Positions 25,214-36,284 of a DNA stretch of 64,000 nt are shown piece by piece. This DNA comes from JABDGM01 sp963738665 (GTDB lineage: Bacteria; Planctomycetota; Planctomycetia; Pirellulales; Lacipirellulaceae): the NCBI GenBank assembly GCA_963738665.1, contig CAVTXL010000002.1:186001-250000 (forward strand), read 5' to 3'. Numbering within the stretch: the first letter of the stretch is position 1; each line of letters starts with the position of its first letter. The notes below the pieces were generated by a model. That model had not been told where the DNA came from. It did not search any database and saw only the letters and a list, made by a program, of their open reading frames with translations. The translations under genes were made by a program, and so were the position numbers.

Positions 25214-26200
25214 GTGGGATTCGTCAATGAATCGACCGGACACGCCGCCAAGGCGAACCTTTTCCGCGCGGCCTTCGTCTTCAATTATCCTTCGCATGCC
25301 GAGGCAGCCTTGGTCCAAGAAGCCATTGAAAAGGCCGACCTGTTGATCGAGGCGATGGGCTGGATTCGCCAGTTTCGCGACAAGATCACCGTCATCAAGT
25401 TGGGCGGCAGCGTCATGGAGGATCCTGAGGCGCTGCGGCATTTGCTGATCGACATTGTGTTTATGGAAACAGTCGGCATGCGGCCGATCGTCGTGCACGG
25501 CGGCGGCGCGGCGATTACGCGGGCGATGGCCGCGGCCAAGATCGAGCCGCGGTTCATCCAGGGCCGCCGCTATACCGACGACGCCACGCTAGCCATCGTC
25601 GAGCGCGTGCTGGCCGGCGAAATCAACGAATCGATCGCGCGGCAAATCGAAGAGCTGGGCGGCCGGGCGATGCCGCTCAACTTCGCGGGGGAAACGGACA
25701 ACAACGTGCTGTTTGGCGAGCGATTGGCGCTGGCCGGCGAAAACGGCCAGCCGATCGACCTGGGCCACGTCGGCCGCGTGACGCGGGTCAATCGCGACAC
25801 GATTGAGAACCTATGTTACGCGGGCCAGGTGCCCGTGATTCCCTCGATGTGCGAAGCCGGGTCGGGCGAACGACTGAACGTGAATGCCGACACGGCGGCC
25901 ACGGCGGTTGCCCAGGCGCTGGGGGCCGAGAAGCTCGTGTTTCTCAGCGATGTGAACGGCGTGCGGCGTGATAAGAACGATCCTGATTCGCTGATTCACT
26001 CGCTGACGGCGCTCGACGCCCGCCGCCTGATCGCCGAGCGGGCGATCGAAGCGGGCATGATCCCCAAGGTCGAAGCCTGCCTCGAAACGCTAGAAAAGGG
26101 CGTTCGTAAGATACACATCATCGACGGCCGGATGCGGCATTCGCTGATGCTCGAGATATACACCAACCAGGGAATTGGGACGGAGATTGTGGCGAGTTAG
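25214..26200 (+). CDS. argB: Acetylglutamate kinase
   Basis: ArgB phosphorylates N-acetylglutamate in arginine synthesis. TVIKLGGSVMED (nucleotide-binding Lys and Gly loop), IVVHGGGAAITRAM, RLNVNADTAATAVAQAL and KLVFLSDVNGVR are the kinase motifs. The GTG at 25214 gives 328 residues, about 30 more than usual; a TTG at 25310 (LVQEAIEKADLLIEA) would give the family-typical N-terminus and may be the true start. The gene begins a run with a toxin-antitoxin pair, argD and argF, all on the plus strand. Confidence 0.95.
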   Translation: MGFVNESTGHAAKANLFRAAFVFNYPSHAEAALVQEAIEKADLLIEAMGWIRQFRDKITVIKLGGSVMEDPEALRHLLIDIVFMETVGMRPIVVHGGGAAITRAMAAAKIEPRFIQGRRYTDDATLAIVERVLAGEINESIARQIEELGGRAMPLNFAGETDNNVLFGERLALAGENGQPIDLGHVGRVTRVNRDTIENLCYAGQVPVIPSMCEAGSGERLNVNADTAATAVAQALGAEKLVFLSDVNGVRRDKNDPDSLIHSLTALDARRLIAERAIEAGMIPKVEACLETLEKGVRKIHIIDGRMRHSLMLEIYTNQGIGTEIVAS

Positions 26201-26281
26201 GTAAGAAGTCAGTTTTTTGCGGCCGTACCCTGCAATAGAATACAGCAGGGAAAGTAATGACACTTTGGCTGGAGGAATATT

Positions 26282-26479
26282 ATGCGGGTCATTTCGGCAA
26301 AGATTCTGGACGCGACGCACCTCGAACTGAGTCAGCCCTTGGATGCACCGCCTGGCAACGTCATTCAGATTTCCCTTGCGTCCGAGGAGGACGACGAGTT
26401 GGACGTGTGGCGAGCGGCTTCTAAGAAACACGTCTTGGATGCGTATGCCGACGAGGACGCCGTGTATGACAAATTATAG
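26282..26479 (+). CDS. Putative antitoxin of a type II toxin-antitoxin pair
   Basis: The 65-residue protein (MRVISAKILDATHLELSQPL...) follows a clear GGAGGA ribosome-binding site. The first half has short strands and the tail is acidic (DVWRAASKKHVLDAYADEDA), as expected for a labile partner that wraps the toxin. Its last 14 bases overlap the start of the next gene, which is MazF-like, so the assignment rests mainly on gene order. Confidence 0.65.
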   Translation: MRVISAKILDATHLELSQPLDAPPGNVIQISLASEEDDELDVWRAASKKHVLDAYADEDAVYDKL

Positions 26480-26801
26480 GTTCGGCGGCGTGATTCTCGT
26501 TCATTTTCCACAATCTGGGTCGTCGATGCGAAAGCAGCGGCCTGGCATTGTGGTGCTAGACATTGGTGACACCGATCTCGTAATCGCTCCAATTACGTCT
26601 CGTACTAGATCACACGCCGGCGACATTCAACTTAAAGATCTCTCTGGCACGGGATTGATTCGACCATCTTGCGTGCGACTGGCTAAAGTCGCCACGTTGC
26701 TAAAGACGGACCTCGTGCGAAAGCTTGGCCGCGCGTCCGATGTTGACCGACAAGCTCTTGCGGACAATTGGCGATCATTTTATTCGAGCTTTGTTGCCTA
26801 A
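26466..26801 (+). CDS. MazF/PemK-like endoribonuclease toxin
   Basis: From the ATG at 26466 the 111-residue protein reads MTNYRFGGVILVHFPQSGSS, then KQRPGIVVLD, VIAPITSRT and IRPSCVRLAKVATL. The G.V.LV.FP, K.RP.VV, APITS and R.SCVR.AK strand pattern is that of the MazF/PemK SH3-like fold, which cleaves RNA in a sequence-specific way. Length matches the family. It overlaps the antitoxin frame and lies between argB and argD, so it probably inserted into an arginine operon. Confidence 0.82.
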   Translation: MTNYRFGGVILVHFPQSGSSMRKQRPGIVVLDIGDTDLVIAPITSRTRSHAGDIQLKDLSGTGLIRPSCVRLAKVATLLKTDLVRKLGRASDVDRQALADNWRSFYSSFVA

Positions 26802-26890
26802 ACGACACTGATCTTCGGACATTCAGAACTTCGTGCGGTCTGGCGTAATTGGCGCACTCGAGTTCACACAAACATTTGCTATAGGAATCG

Positions 26891-28108
26891 ATGACCTTGT
26901 CTACAACGAACGCCACCAGCATGTCGCCCAAAACGGCGGAGCTCTTCGAGCGGTACGTCATTCCGAATTATAAGCGGTTTCCGATCTCGCTCGTCCGCGG
27001 CGAGGGCTCGACCGTGTGGGACGATCAGGGCCGGCAGTATCTCGATCTCTTTCCCGGCTGGGGCTGCAATCTGCTGGGCCACTGCCCGCCGCGGGTGGTC
27101 GATGCCGTGCAGCAGCAGGTGGCCAGGTTGATCCATGTACCCAACACCTGGCACACCGAGGCCCAGGGCCGCTGGGCCCAGCTCCTCTCGGAGCGCAGCT
27201 TCGGCGGCAAGGCGTTCTTCTGCAATTCGGGCGCTGAGGCGAACGAAGCCGCCATCAAACTGGCCCGGCTGCATGCGACCGATAACCGCTACAAGATAAT
27301 TACGTTCCGAGGCGGCTTCCACGGCCGAACCTATGGAGCCACGAGCGCCACCGCCCAGCCCAAATATCACGAAGGGATTGGGCCCCTCTTGGCAGGTTTT
27401 ATGTATGCACCGTTTGGCGACCTCGAAGCTGTGGCCAAACTGATCGACGACGAAACGTGCGCGATCCTCGTCGAGCCGATTCAGGGCGAAGGGGGAATTC
27501 GCATCCCTCCGGCCGATTTCCTGCCCGGCCTCCGCAAATTGGCCGACGAACATGAACTGCTTTTGATCTTTGACGAAGTACAGGCGGGCTGCGGTCGCAC
27601 GGGAAAGTGGTTTGCGTATCAGTACACCGACGTCACGCCGGACGTCATGACGCTCGCCAAAAGCCTTTGCGGCGGGATTACGGGGGCGGCCCTGCTCGCT
27701 ACGGCCGAGATCGCCTGCAGCCTGCGGCCCGGCATGCACGCGGCCACCTTTGGTGGCAACCCGATCGCCGCCCGGGCCGGCATCGCCACGATCGAGACGA
27801 TCGAAGACGAAGGACTGCTGGAACGAGCCAGCGAATTGGGCGCCGGTTTCCGCGAGCGGCTGGCGCCGCTCGTCGAGCAGCTCTCCCTGGTTGAAGACTT
27901 GCGCGTGTGTGGATTGATGATCGGCCTAGAACTGGCTGTGGACGGAGCGCCTCTCGTCGAGCGCTGCTTGGAGCGCGGCCTATTGGTGAATTGCACGCAG
28001 CAAACCGTGATTCGGCTGCTTCCGGCGATGACGCTCTCCGACAGCGAACTCGACGCGGGCTGCGAGATACTGGCCGACGTGCTGAAGAATTACTCGCCGG
28101 CAGACTGA
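26891..28108 (+). CDS. argD: Acetylornithine aminotransferase
   Basis: ArgD converts N-acetylglutamate semialdehyde to N-acetylornithine with PLP. The 405-residue protein shows the class III aminotransferase motifs: FFCNSGAEANEAAIKLAR, GGFHGRTYGATSATAQPKY, EPIQGEGGIR, LLIFDEVQAGCGRTGKW and the PLP-Lys region MTLAKSLCGG. FGGNPIAARAG is the conserved substrate-side segment. Two ATGs (26891 and 26921) are possible starts. It is followed 125 bp later by argF. Confidence 0.95.
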   Translation: MTLSTTNATSMSPKTAELFERYVIPNYKRFPISLVRGEGSTVWDDQGRQYLDLFPGWGCNLLGHCPPRVVDAVQQQVARLIHVPNTWHTEAQGRWAQLLSERSFGGKAFFCNSGAEANEAAIKLARLHATDNRYKIITFRGGFHGRTYGATSATAQPKYHEGIGPLLAGFMYAPFGDLEAVAKLIDDETCAILVEPIQGEGGIRIPPADFLPGLRKLADEHELLLIFDEVQAGCGRTGKWFAYQYTDVTPDVMTLAKSLCGGITGAALLATAEIACSLRPGMHAATFGGNPIAARAGIATIETIEDEGLLERASELGAGFRERLAPLVEQLSLVEDLRVCGLMIGLELAVDGAPLVERCLERGLLVNCTQQTVIRLLPAMTLSDSELDAGCEILADVLKNYSPAD

Positions 28109-28232
28109 CGTTGGCTTACATGGGCGGTCTTCGTTTCTCGACCATTTTGGCAAATTGCGTCAGAAACGTTCATTGGCTTTGGATTAACATCGACCGACTT
28201 TCCTCTTCGTTACTCAATTATTTTCGTGGCTC

Positions 28233-29156
28233 ATGCGCATGCGACATCTGGTATCCCTTTCCGACGTTTCCCCGGCCGAGATCGCTAGCATTTTTTCGAT
28301 CTCGGAGGACCTCAAGAGCAAGTTTGCCCACGGCCTGCGTGAGCCGCTGTTGCCAGGGCGGGTGCTCGCGCTCTTGTTCGAAAAACCATCGTTGCGGACG
28401 CGCGTCAGTTTTGAAGCGAGCATGGCCCATTTGGGCGGGAACAGCATTTGGCTCGGCGAAGAGGCGGGCTTCGGCAAGCGGGAAAGCGTGGCTGACTTCG
28501 CCCGCGTGCTTAGCGAGATGGTCGACGCGATCGTCGTCCGGGCCCTCCGACATTCGACCGTGGTCGAAATTGCCCGCCACTCGAAGTGCTCAGTCGTGAA
28601 CGGACTGACCGATGAGGCCCACCCCTGCCAGGTGCTGGCTGATCTGTTCACGCTGCGCGAGCATTGCGGTCAGCTCGACGGCATAAAGCTGGCCTGGGTC
28701 GGCGACGGTAACAATGTGGCCCGCAGTCTGGTGCAAGGCTGTGGGCAGTTGGGGGTGCGGTTGGCCGTGTGCACGCCGCCGGGGTACGAACTAGACGAGC
28801 AGTTTCTCGAAGATGCGGCCCGCACGTTTGCGACGCTCGATCTGGTGACCACGCACGACCCTGCCGAAGCCGTGCGTGACGCGGCGGCAGTTTACACCGA
28901 CGTTTGGGCCAGCATGGGACAAGAGGCCGAGCGGGAGGAGCGCAAACGACACTTCGCCAATTACCAAGTGAACTCGAGCTTGATGGCCCAAGCGGCAAGC
29001 GATGCGCTCTTCATGCACTGCCTACCCGCGCACCGCGGCGAGGAAGTGACCGACGAAGTGATTGACGGTTCGCAGAGCGTCGTCGTGGCGCAAGCGGCCA
29101 ACCGGATGCACGTCCAAAAGGGCATCTTGGTGTGGCTGCTCGCCACGCAAGGCTGA
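28233..29156 (+). CDS. argF: Ornithine carbamoyltransferase
   Basis: ArgF forms citrulline from ornithine and carbamoyl phosphate. The 307-residue protein has the family length. FEKPSLRTRVSFEASMAHLG is the carbamoyl-phosphate site, HPCQVLADLFTL the second conserved block, and FMHCLPAHRGEEV holds the catalytic Cys. VGDGNNVARSLVQG is the ornithine-domain motif. Either the ATG at 28233 or at 28239 could be used. It ends the arginine cluster; the next gene is convergent. Confidence 0.96.
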   Translation: MRMRHLVSLSDVSPAEIASIFSISEDLKSKFAHGLREPLLPGRVLALLFEKPSLRTRVSFEASMAHLGGNSIWLGEEAGFGKRESVADFARVLSEMVDAIVVRALRHSTVVEIARHSKCSVVNGLTDEAHPCQVLADLFTLREHCGQLDGIKLAWVGDGNNVARSLVQGCGQLGVRLAVCTPPGYELDEQFLEDAARTFATLDLVTTHDPAEAVRDAAAVYTDVWASMGQEAEREERKRHFANYQVNSSLMAQAASDALFMHCLPAHRGEEVTDEVIDGSQSVVVAQAANRMHVQKGILVWLLATQG

Positions 29157-29221
29157 ATTCCTTCCGGCCGCCCGGCAACGTGCAAGACGGATCAACGCCG
29201 ACTCGGCGACGGTAATGTTCG

Positions 29222-32200
29222 TTACCGGCCGATGAAACCGCCGCCGGGTGTTAGCCCGGGCGGAAGCGTCGGCGTCGTCGTGCCAGTTCCTGTGCCGCCG
29301 GCACCTCCAGCACCTCCGGCGCCGCCCGCCGCCCGCACCGCCGGCCGCAGGAACCGTTTGACCGGGACCCGCGAATGTAAAGGTCTGCACATTGCCGACC
29401 TGCATAAAGTTCGGGCTGGCGGTAATCCGCACATACCGACGGTCGGCCGATACGACGCCGGTGGCGAACATGAACGTACCTGAGGGAATCACCGTCACCT
29501 GGGGCATGAATCCCACTGCGCCGCCACGGCCAATGACCGGCGTGAGACCCGTTACAAACGGCGTGCCTGTCGCGCCAAACAAGCCGGCCGGTCGGACAGG
29601 TACGGCGGCGCCACTGGAGCCGTCGCTCAACTGCTGGGCGAGGACGCTTCTGCTGAGTGCCTGTTGGCGCTCGACGGCGCCGGCCAACTGGGCCGCTTCG
29701 AGCTTGTCTGTGCGGCGGCCCTTGTCCAGATCGAAAACCACCAATGAGTCCTTGTCATTCAACTCGATTTGCTGCTGCTCACGCGCGACGTCGCCACCGC
29801 CCAGGTGGCGGATCACTTCCACGGTCACTTTTCCTGCCGCTACGTTGCCCCATACCCGGTTGATGCGAACACGGTACGTGCCCGGGAAACCCTGCGGACA
29901 AACGTACGTCTCAGAGGCCAAGTCGTTCGGGCCGCTCTCAGTATACGAGTCGCCGAGCGACACGCCGCCGCCCAGCGTGCGCGGCTGCGCAGCCGAGCAA
30001 ATCGTGCCGGTCGGCTCTTCGACGGCCATGTCGACGTCCGCATTGCCGGTCCAGAAAACGCGAACCACGACGTCGCGCTCCGCGGCGTCCTGCAGGCGCA
30101 GTACGATAGGCTTCGAGCTCGGCCGTTTTGCCTTCGCTGGCCAAACGCGCTAGTGTCGCTTGGGCAACGCGCGTCGCTTTGAGCTGAACCTGCGCCTGTT
30201 CTGCGGGCCAAGCCTGACGCAGGACGCCGATCGTCGCCCACTCGATGCCGGCCAAGTCATCGCACTCTTGGGCGGCCTGCAAGCCCAAGGCATACGGCTC
30301 GGCCCGCAACGGTTCCAACTTGGCGATCTGCTGATACACTTTCATCGCCCGGCGGTCGATGCCGATCCTTGAAAGATAGCGCGCTACGAACATGAGCTCT
30401 TCGGGCGACGAACTGAAGTCGGCGGCCGACATCACGGCCCGCTCAATTTCGCTCTTCGGCCGCCCGACCAATTCCATCGCGATGCCGAGGGTTTCGTACA
30501 TCCACGGTTGCGACTGGCCGTGCCGCAGCGCCGCTTGGACGAGCGCGACGACCTGGTCGTAGCGACGGCTTCCCATCAATTGCCGCACCGTTTCGCGGAT
30601 GCCAGCCCGGTCCGCCGATTGGTGGGAGAAGTAGTCTTCCCAGAACGCGTCCGGGTTGGCCGATTTGGGGACCGACACCGCTTGGGCCGCACTGACGGCC
30701 TTGCCAGCCGCAGCCGCTAACTGTGTCGACTGTGTCGCCGCGGCTCCAATCACGGCGTCACTCGCCATCGCGGGGCGCGACGCGGGATCTGAGGTCGATA
30801 CATCGGCATCGGGCACGCTGAATAAGCCGCCGCCGCCGCCAAAGCCGCCGCCACCGAGGCCACCTCCGCCGAGGCCGCCGCCGCCGAAGCCGCCGCCACC
30901 GAGGCCACCTCCGCCGAGGCCGCCGCCGCCGAAGCCGCCGCCGCCAAGACCCCCGCCTCCCAGACCTCCGCCGCCGAAGCCGCCACCGATGCCGCCGCCG
31001 ATGCCGCTTTGAATCGGCAACACTAGGTCGGCAACCGGGTACACTTTCACGACCAAATGCTGCTCGGCCTCTTCCGGGGTCGTGATCAGCATGATTTCAT
31101 CTTGAATGATGTAAGTGAGCTTCAACTGCCGCAGCATGTTGTTCAGTGCGGAACGCAAGGAGATGCCGCGGATGTTGATCGTCACAGGATCGTTGGGCCC
31201 CAAGCCGGCCGCATCCAGCGCCTGATTGTCGAGCTGAATGGGAATGCCGTATTCCGTGGAGATCTCGTTGATTACGTCTTCCAATGATGTGCCGTTGAAG
31301 TCGAGGCCTCGATCGTGCAACGGATCGCGGAGCGCACGTTCGATGCGCTCTTCGGCGTCTCCCTTGGCCCGTAAATCCATCGAACCGTAGCGGTCCTTGC
31401 GACGAATCGTAAGGGCTCGCCAGACCTCGGCCGGCGGATACAAGATGGGCGGCTCGTCCGGAAACGGAATGGACGACAACTCGACCTGATATAGGGACTC
31501 ATTCCAATAGCGCCAGCGATCTGCCCGCACCACCATTACGTCATTGTACTGGTGAACAAAGCGGGTCTGTAGCACGGCCGCCGTGGGCGTAGCACCTTCC
31601 GGATCCAGCTCTTCCAGCAACTTGGCGACTTCCTCGGCCTGCTTGTAGTCGCCCTGATCGATCAACATCGAAACGCGCTCCACCAGTTGACGCTCGCGTT
31701 CAGTGTCGCGGACGAGCTTTTGCTCCAGCGCGGCCCGTTCGCGGGCCATCGCCTGGCGTTCCTGGAGTTCGGCGTCGTTCTCCTCTTTGATTTGCGCGGC
31801 GTGCTGCGTCTCGCGAATGGCCGTTTGAAGTTTATCCATCAACTGCGCCCGGATGTCTGCGGCCAGTTCCGGCACGCGTTCCACATTTTGCAGCGTGAGC
31901 TTAAGTTCCTGGATCACGCGATCCGGATCGGTGGACATCAGGCGACGGGCGTCAATAATCGAGTTCTCTACTTCGCGCCGCAACATCTGCGCGAAAACCT
32001 TGCGCTGTTGCTCGACCTGGCTGAGCATTTCACCGCTGGGCGCGAAACGATCGGAGAGCGACCCCTCTGCCGGCGGCGACAAATTATTGCTCATCGCGGG
32101 CGGCGCTGGCGGCGTGGGTTGTTGCGGCCGAACAAGCATCAGGTCGTCGCCGGCCGGCGGCTGTGCGCTCGCCCTAGATGGCGAAAGCATGGGTGGTTGG

Positions 32201-33673
32201 TCCGCAGCCGGGGGACGGGGGCGGACGGGCGTCTGGTTACCGGCGGCTGGCTGAGGGTCAGAGATCGGCGGAGACGCGGTGGGAGGCTGGACGGCGGCTG
32301 GTGGTTGGGCGGCGGCCGGCGCGAATGGATCGGCACCGGCATCGCTGGGCACCACGAATTCTTGCGCGGCCGGAATGACGGACACCCGTCGCTTTGCTGC
32401 CGCCCGCTGAACCGTTTGGGCTTTGACGTTGCCCGGATCTCGCTCGAGCACGGCATTGGCGGCAACGACAGCGCCGGAAACGTCCCCCATCGCCACGGCA
32501 GTTTCGGCGATATCCGTTAATTGGTCGATCTCCGCAAGTGCGACGCGTCCGGCTTCGGCTAAGCCGGCGCTGCCGACAGTCGGCAGCGTCGCTCCGCCGT
32601 CGCGGCGGGCCATTTCGACAATCTGCCGCCAAGTAGGAGTGGTCGGCGCCGACGGCGTTCGGATGGGCGGTCCACTTTAATTCGACCGTCCCCTGACCGT
32701 CGGATGCACGTGATGCGAGGTCGATCGTCTCGGGCAGTTCTCCCTTCACGGCCCCGACCACGACGGTATCGCGGTCGCTGCGGAGAGGCGGCAGTAATTG
32801 CGGAAAGACGTCTCCCAATTGCTGCGGCCAAGCGCTGGCCTCAGGAAAGATCACGATTGCGTGGCTCCAAGCAGCCAGCAAATCGCCGACTTGGGCTGCG
32901 CTGCGCAGGTTTTCTTGTTCGGCCCGCTCGGCCGTGATGCCTTGCGACTTATCGGCTGCTGCAAGCGTGCCAGCGACGTATAGGTTTCCGCCGGTGTGGT
33001 TCGCCAAAGCGGCCAGCAGCCGCGTGTCGCATTCCGGGCCGATCGCGTAGCTGTTGAGGGAGATCTTGGCGGCGGTCAGCGACCGAACCACGTTTCGGAA
33101 CGCGTCGGTGCCGAGGAGGTTCGCCTTGCTGTCGCCATCTCCGATGTAAAGTAGCACTCGGCCGCCCGGCTTGGCCGCGTCGAATTGTTGCGCGGCGGTT
33201 TGCAGGACTTGTTCCATGTCGGTGGAACCCAACGGCGACTCGCGCCGCAGCGCTACCAGGGCCGCCTTCAACTCCGGACTATTCGCGGAAAGGAACTGTT
33301 CCGCAAGGGAACGTGCTTCGAGATCGACCGCCATGATGCGTACCCGGTCGCTCGGCTGCAGCTTCGCGATGCACTCATCGAGCGCGGCCAGCGCCATCTC
33401 GCGATAAGCACCGGTTTGGCTCGCCGACGTGTCGAACAGGACAACGACGTCGCGCGGCCCGTTGGACGCAGCAATCTCGGGCGCGGTTAAGTTGAGCGAA
33501 TAAAAAGTCTGCCCGTCGCGCGAAAAGGCTGACAACTCAGCCTTCGGCTCAGACGCTGAGGCCGTTAACGTTGTAGCAGCCAGGGCCACCGCGACCGCGA
33601 CAAAGGAATGTCGGCAGCCGCGACCAGGCCTTACAATCGTGCCGAATATGCGACGCAGAAGAATTGACATCAT
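29222..33673 (-). CDS. Very large secreted VWA / STN / Gly-rich / DUF2135 protein (three apparent frameshifts)
   Basis: The start at 33673 follows GGGGAG and leads into a signal peptide. A VWA domain (about residues 70-250) has the MIDAS motif LFDTSASQ and GRVLLYIGDGDSKANLL. After a break near 32650 come a Pro/Gln/Ala-rich linker, a charged coiled coil (ERAALEQKLVRDTERERQLV), an STN/secretin-N-like domain (GLDFNGTSLEDVINEISTEY), a Gly tract of about 60 residues, TPR-like helices and, after a second break near 30100, a DUF2135-like domain (MVRVFWTGNADVDMAVEEPT). A third break near 29320 leads to PPGLTPGGGFIGR. The four frames line up end to end with continuous domains, so I read them as one gene of about 1480 codons. 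The role is probably in the cell envelope; function unknown. Confidence 0.6.
30826..31005 (-). repeat. Tandem repeat encoding the Gly-rich tract (GGGLGGGGLGGGGF units)
   Basis: Purine-rich GGC/GGT codon repeats (seen as gccgccgccgaagccgccgc-type units on the plus strand) encode repeats of GGGGLGGGGLGGGGF. The regular 45-base period with near-identical copies suggests expansion by slippage. It lies between the STN-like domain and the TPR-like part. Confidence 0.8.
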
Positions 33674-33800
33674 GAATTCTCCCCAAGTGCACCGCCGCGC
33701 GCAGGCCGTACGGAGGACGTTCGGCGAGCGACTGCCGGCCGAATCGGTGCAATGTGTACTGAATCTCTGTTCCCGGTGGAAACGACAAACCTAACCTCCG

Positions 33801-34506
33801 GGTGTGTAACCAGTTACCTTCAGTTTATTCAGTCATCGAAGGAATTGCCAACGGATTTCGGGCGTTTTTAGTCATCGGCGGCCGCAGATTGCAATATTCC
33901 CCCAATGAACCACGCGCACACGACCGTTTCTGGCGGCCAAGGCGCGATGTCGGGCGTCGAAGCATTGGCTGCCGACGCAGTTTGCCGCAATGTCCATCGG
34001 ATCTCGACCGTGACAAGACTCGCCGTAAGCGCAATCGGCACAAGGGCTTGCCGGCTTGGGCCGAGGCAGTGCGGCGTTTTGCCCGCAGCACCCCCTCCCA
34101 GGCCGGGCCAGGGAAGTCGCGGATTGCTTATTGATTCGCCGGCCTCCCGTCAACTTCTTCCCGGGCCTGGACGGTTCTTTTCTGCAAGGCAGCGTTGCTC
34201 GCCATGATCCGAGAGGCCGAACTGCCTATTTCATCGGCGGATCGGCGGCCGCCGCCCGGATGCGACCTTGCCATCGAACGAACGCATCGTCTATACCGTA
34301 ACACCAAAAGTCGGAACCGCCCGGCCTGGGTCATATGGAAGCTCAGGCCGGCCGTCGCGCTATGCCGCACTCTCCACCGCTCTGGTTGCGCATCTTTCGG
34401 CCGGTAAAACTTGCTGCGACCGCTTGGAAATATCCAGCGCCGGTCGATGGCCAGGGCACCACGGGAGTGACGAACCAACTGCATTTCATTCCAGTGAGAA
34501 CAAGCG
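33801..34506. other. About 700 bp without a recognisable gene
   Basis: The region separates the divergent large VWA gene and the HtrA-like protease gene. Several short open frames exist, but none has a good ribosome-binding site or protein-like composition. It probably holds both promoters; none is clear enough to place. Confidence 0.5.
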
Positions 34507-35691
34507 ATGAAGAACGCGAAGCTGACGATTATCTGTTGCCTAGTAAGTGGCCTGTTCGGTGGGATCGCCACAACGTGGTTGGCGGGTCAGGGCGACAAAT
34601 CAGTCCTTTCTCTGGCACCCGGCGCCGTGGCTGAGGCAGCTCCCATTGGTGCAGGCGAACAGCCGCAAGGAGATATCGCGGGGCCACGCCCGGACGCCAA
34701 CCTGACGCCGGAAGAGCAGACGAACGTTCGCGTGTATGAGGTTGCCAACCGCGGAGTGGTCAACATTCTCACCCGCTCAGTAGGCCACGATTCGTTCTTC
34801 ATGTTACCGACTCATGAAGAAGGGGCCGGCTCCGGGGCGGTGCTCGACAAACGAGGTCACATCCTCACCAACAACCACGTTATTGAGGACGCCGAAATGA
34901 TCTTGGTGACGCTGCCAGGCGGCAAACAGCCCTACCAGGCCGAGCTCGTGGGGACGGATGTCTCCACCGATATCGCGGTAATCAAGATTGACGCCCCAGC
35001 CGAGGAGCTGTTTCCGATCACTCTCGGCACCTCCGACAACCTAAAGGTGGGTCAGCGCGTGTACACGCTCGGCAATCCGTTCGGTTTCGATGGCACGTTG
35101 ACGACCGGCATCATCTCGAATCTGAACCGGACCTTGCCCAGCCGCCAACGCGGTCGCGAGATGAAGTCGATCATCCAAACGGACGCCGCCATGAACCCGG
35201 GGAATTCCGGGGGACCGCTGCTAGACACCGGCGGGCGGATGATCGGCATGAACGTGGCCATCGCGTCGATGAGCGGCCAAAGCTCCGGACTGGGATTTGC
35301 AATCCCGGTCAATCGAATTCGACAAATCGTGCCGCAGTTAATTCAGCGAGGCAAGGTAATTCGGGCTGACATCGGAATAGTAGCCGTGAATGAAATCGAC
35401 CAGGGTCTCCAGATCGTCCGAACCAACAGTGGCGGGCCGGCCGACCAGGCGGGCCTGAGGGGCTGGGGAACCATTCGCCGCAGGGTGAACCGGGGACCGA
35501 TCGCGTACACAGTCGAGCAAGAAGATCGCAGCAAAGCGGACATCATTACGGCCGTGGATGGCAAGCGGTTGCACAACGCAAGCGAGTTTATCGAACTTAT
35601 CGAGCAGCATCGACCCGGCGATCGCGTGCAATTGACCCTTTGGCGAGACGGCCGCGAAATGCAGGTGGAGGTGACGCTTGGTACCGCGTGA
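34507..35691 (+). CDS. HtrA/DegP-like periplasmic serine protease with one PDZ domain
   Basis: The 394-residue protein starts with a signal or anchor segment (LTIICCLVSGLFGGIATTWL). The S1C protease domain contains the triad: His in ILTNNHVIEDAE, Asp in STDIAVIKID, Ser in MNPGNSGGPLLD. A PDZ domain follows (about residues 290-390), with KADIITAVDGKRLHNASEFI and HRPGDRVQLTLWRDGREMQV. Such enzymes remove misfolded envelope proteins. DegP has two PDZ domains, whereas this has one, like DegS. It is divergent from the large envelope protein. Confidence 0.93.
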   Translation: MKNAKLTIICCLVSGLFGGIATTWLAGQGDKSVLSLAPGAVAEAAPIGAGEQPQGDIAGPRPDANLTPEEQTNVRVYEVANRGVVNILTRSVGHDSFFMLPTHEEGAGSGAVLDKRGHILTNNHVIEDAEMILVTLPGGKQPYQAELVGTDVSTDIAVIKIDAPAEELFPITLGTSDNLKVGQRVYTLGNPFGFDGTLTTGIISNLNRTLPSRQRGREMKSIIQTDAAMNPGNSGGPLLDTGGRMIGMNVAIASMSGQSSGLGFAIPVNRIRQIVPQLIQRGKVIRADIGIVAVNEIDQGLQIVRTNSGGPADQAGLRGWGTIRRRVNRGPIAYTVEQEDRSKADIITAVDGKRLHNASEFIELIEQHRPGDRVQLTLWRDGREMQVEVTLGTA

Positions 35692-36284
35692 AATTGGGAA
35701 AGCGGGACGGAGTCGAACAGTGCCCGTCAAGTGGGTATCACATTCCGTGTATCTATCTCAAATCATTCAGGCTATGCATTATCGCAGGAAAATTTTTTTC
35801 TCTTGCTAATCTACGCAGCTATCCCATATTTACTGATTTCTACTGGTCACCCGTGACATAAGTCTCACTTCTCGCGACAGATAGCGACTATGGATTTCCC
35901 AGCCGTGTTTATATTCTCCATTCACTCCATACATCGCATTCTAACTTATCGCTAGCGGCACCGTCGCCTTCCCCCTTGAAGCGGCAGCATGATTGCTTAG
36001 CTTGCCGTGGTTGGTTCACGCGGCACGAGTGGCTCGCACTCGGGACGCGATGAACGCGGAAGTGTCGACAGGAATCCCACTCTCGGTGGAACGAAGCGGA
36101 CGTAAACGAGCCTTAGCAAAGTTGCAGACGTTCCACCTCCTACCTGTGAATGTTCGGCCCGCAAGCGACGTGAATCGCCCTTTCCAGCCAAGCGCGTGGC
36201 CTGGCTGGCCTGTCGACGGGGAGGACTCCCACTTCGGCGATTTCACCAAGTGCTGGGCCATTGTGTTGAAAGGAGATTTTTTCC
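35692..36284. other. About 590 bp without a recognisable gene
   Basis: The first half is AT-richer than the surroundings. No coding frame is convincing. The last bases contain the strong ribosome-binding site AAAGGAG of the next gene. Confidence 0.5.

Noticed and set aside
30826..31005. GC-rich tandem repeat that could be taken for a CRISPR or structural DNA repeat
   Set aside because: It is in frame within the large VWA gene and encodes regular Gly/Leu/Phe repeats.
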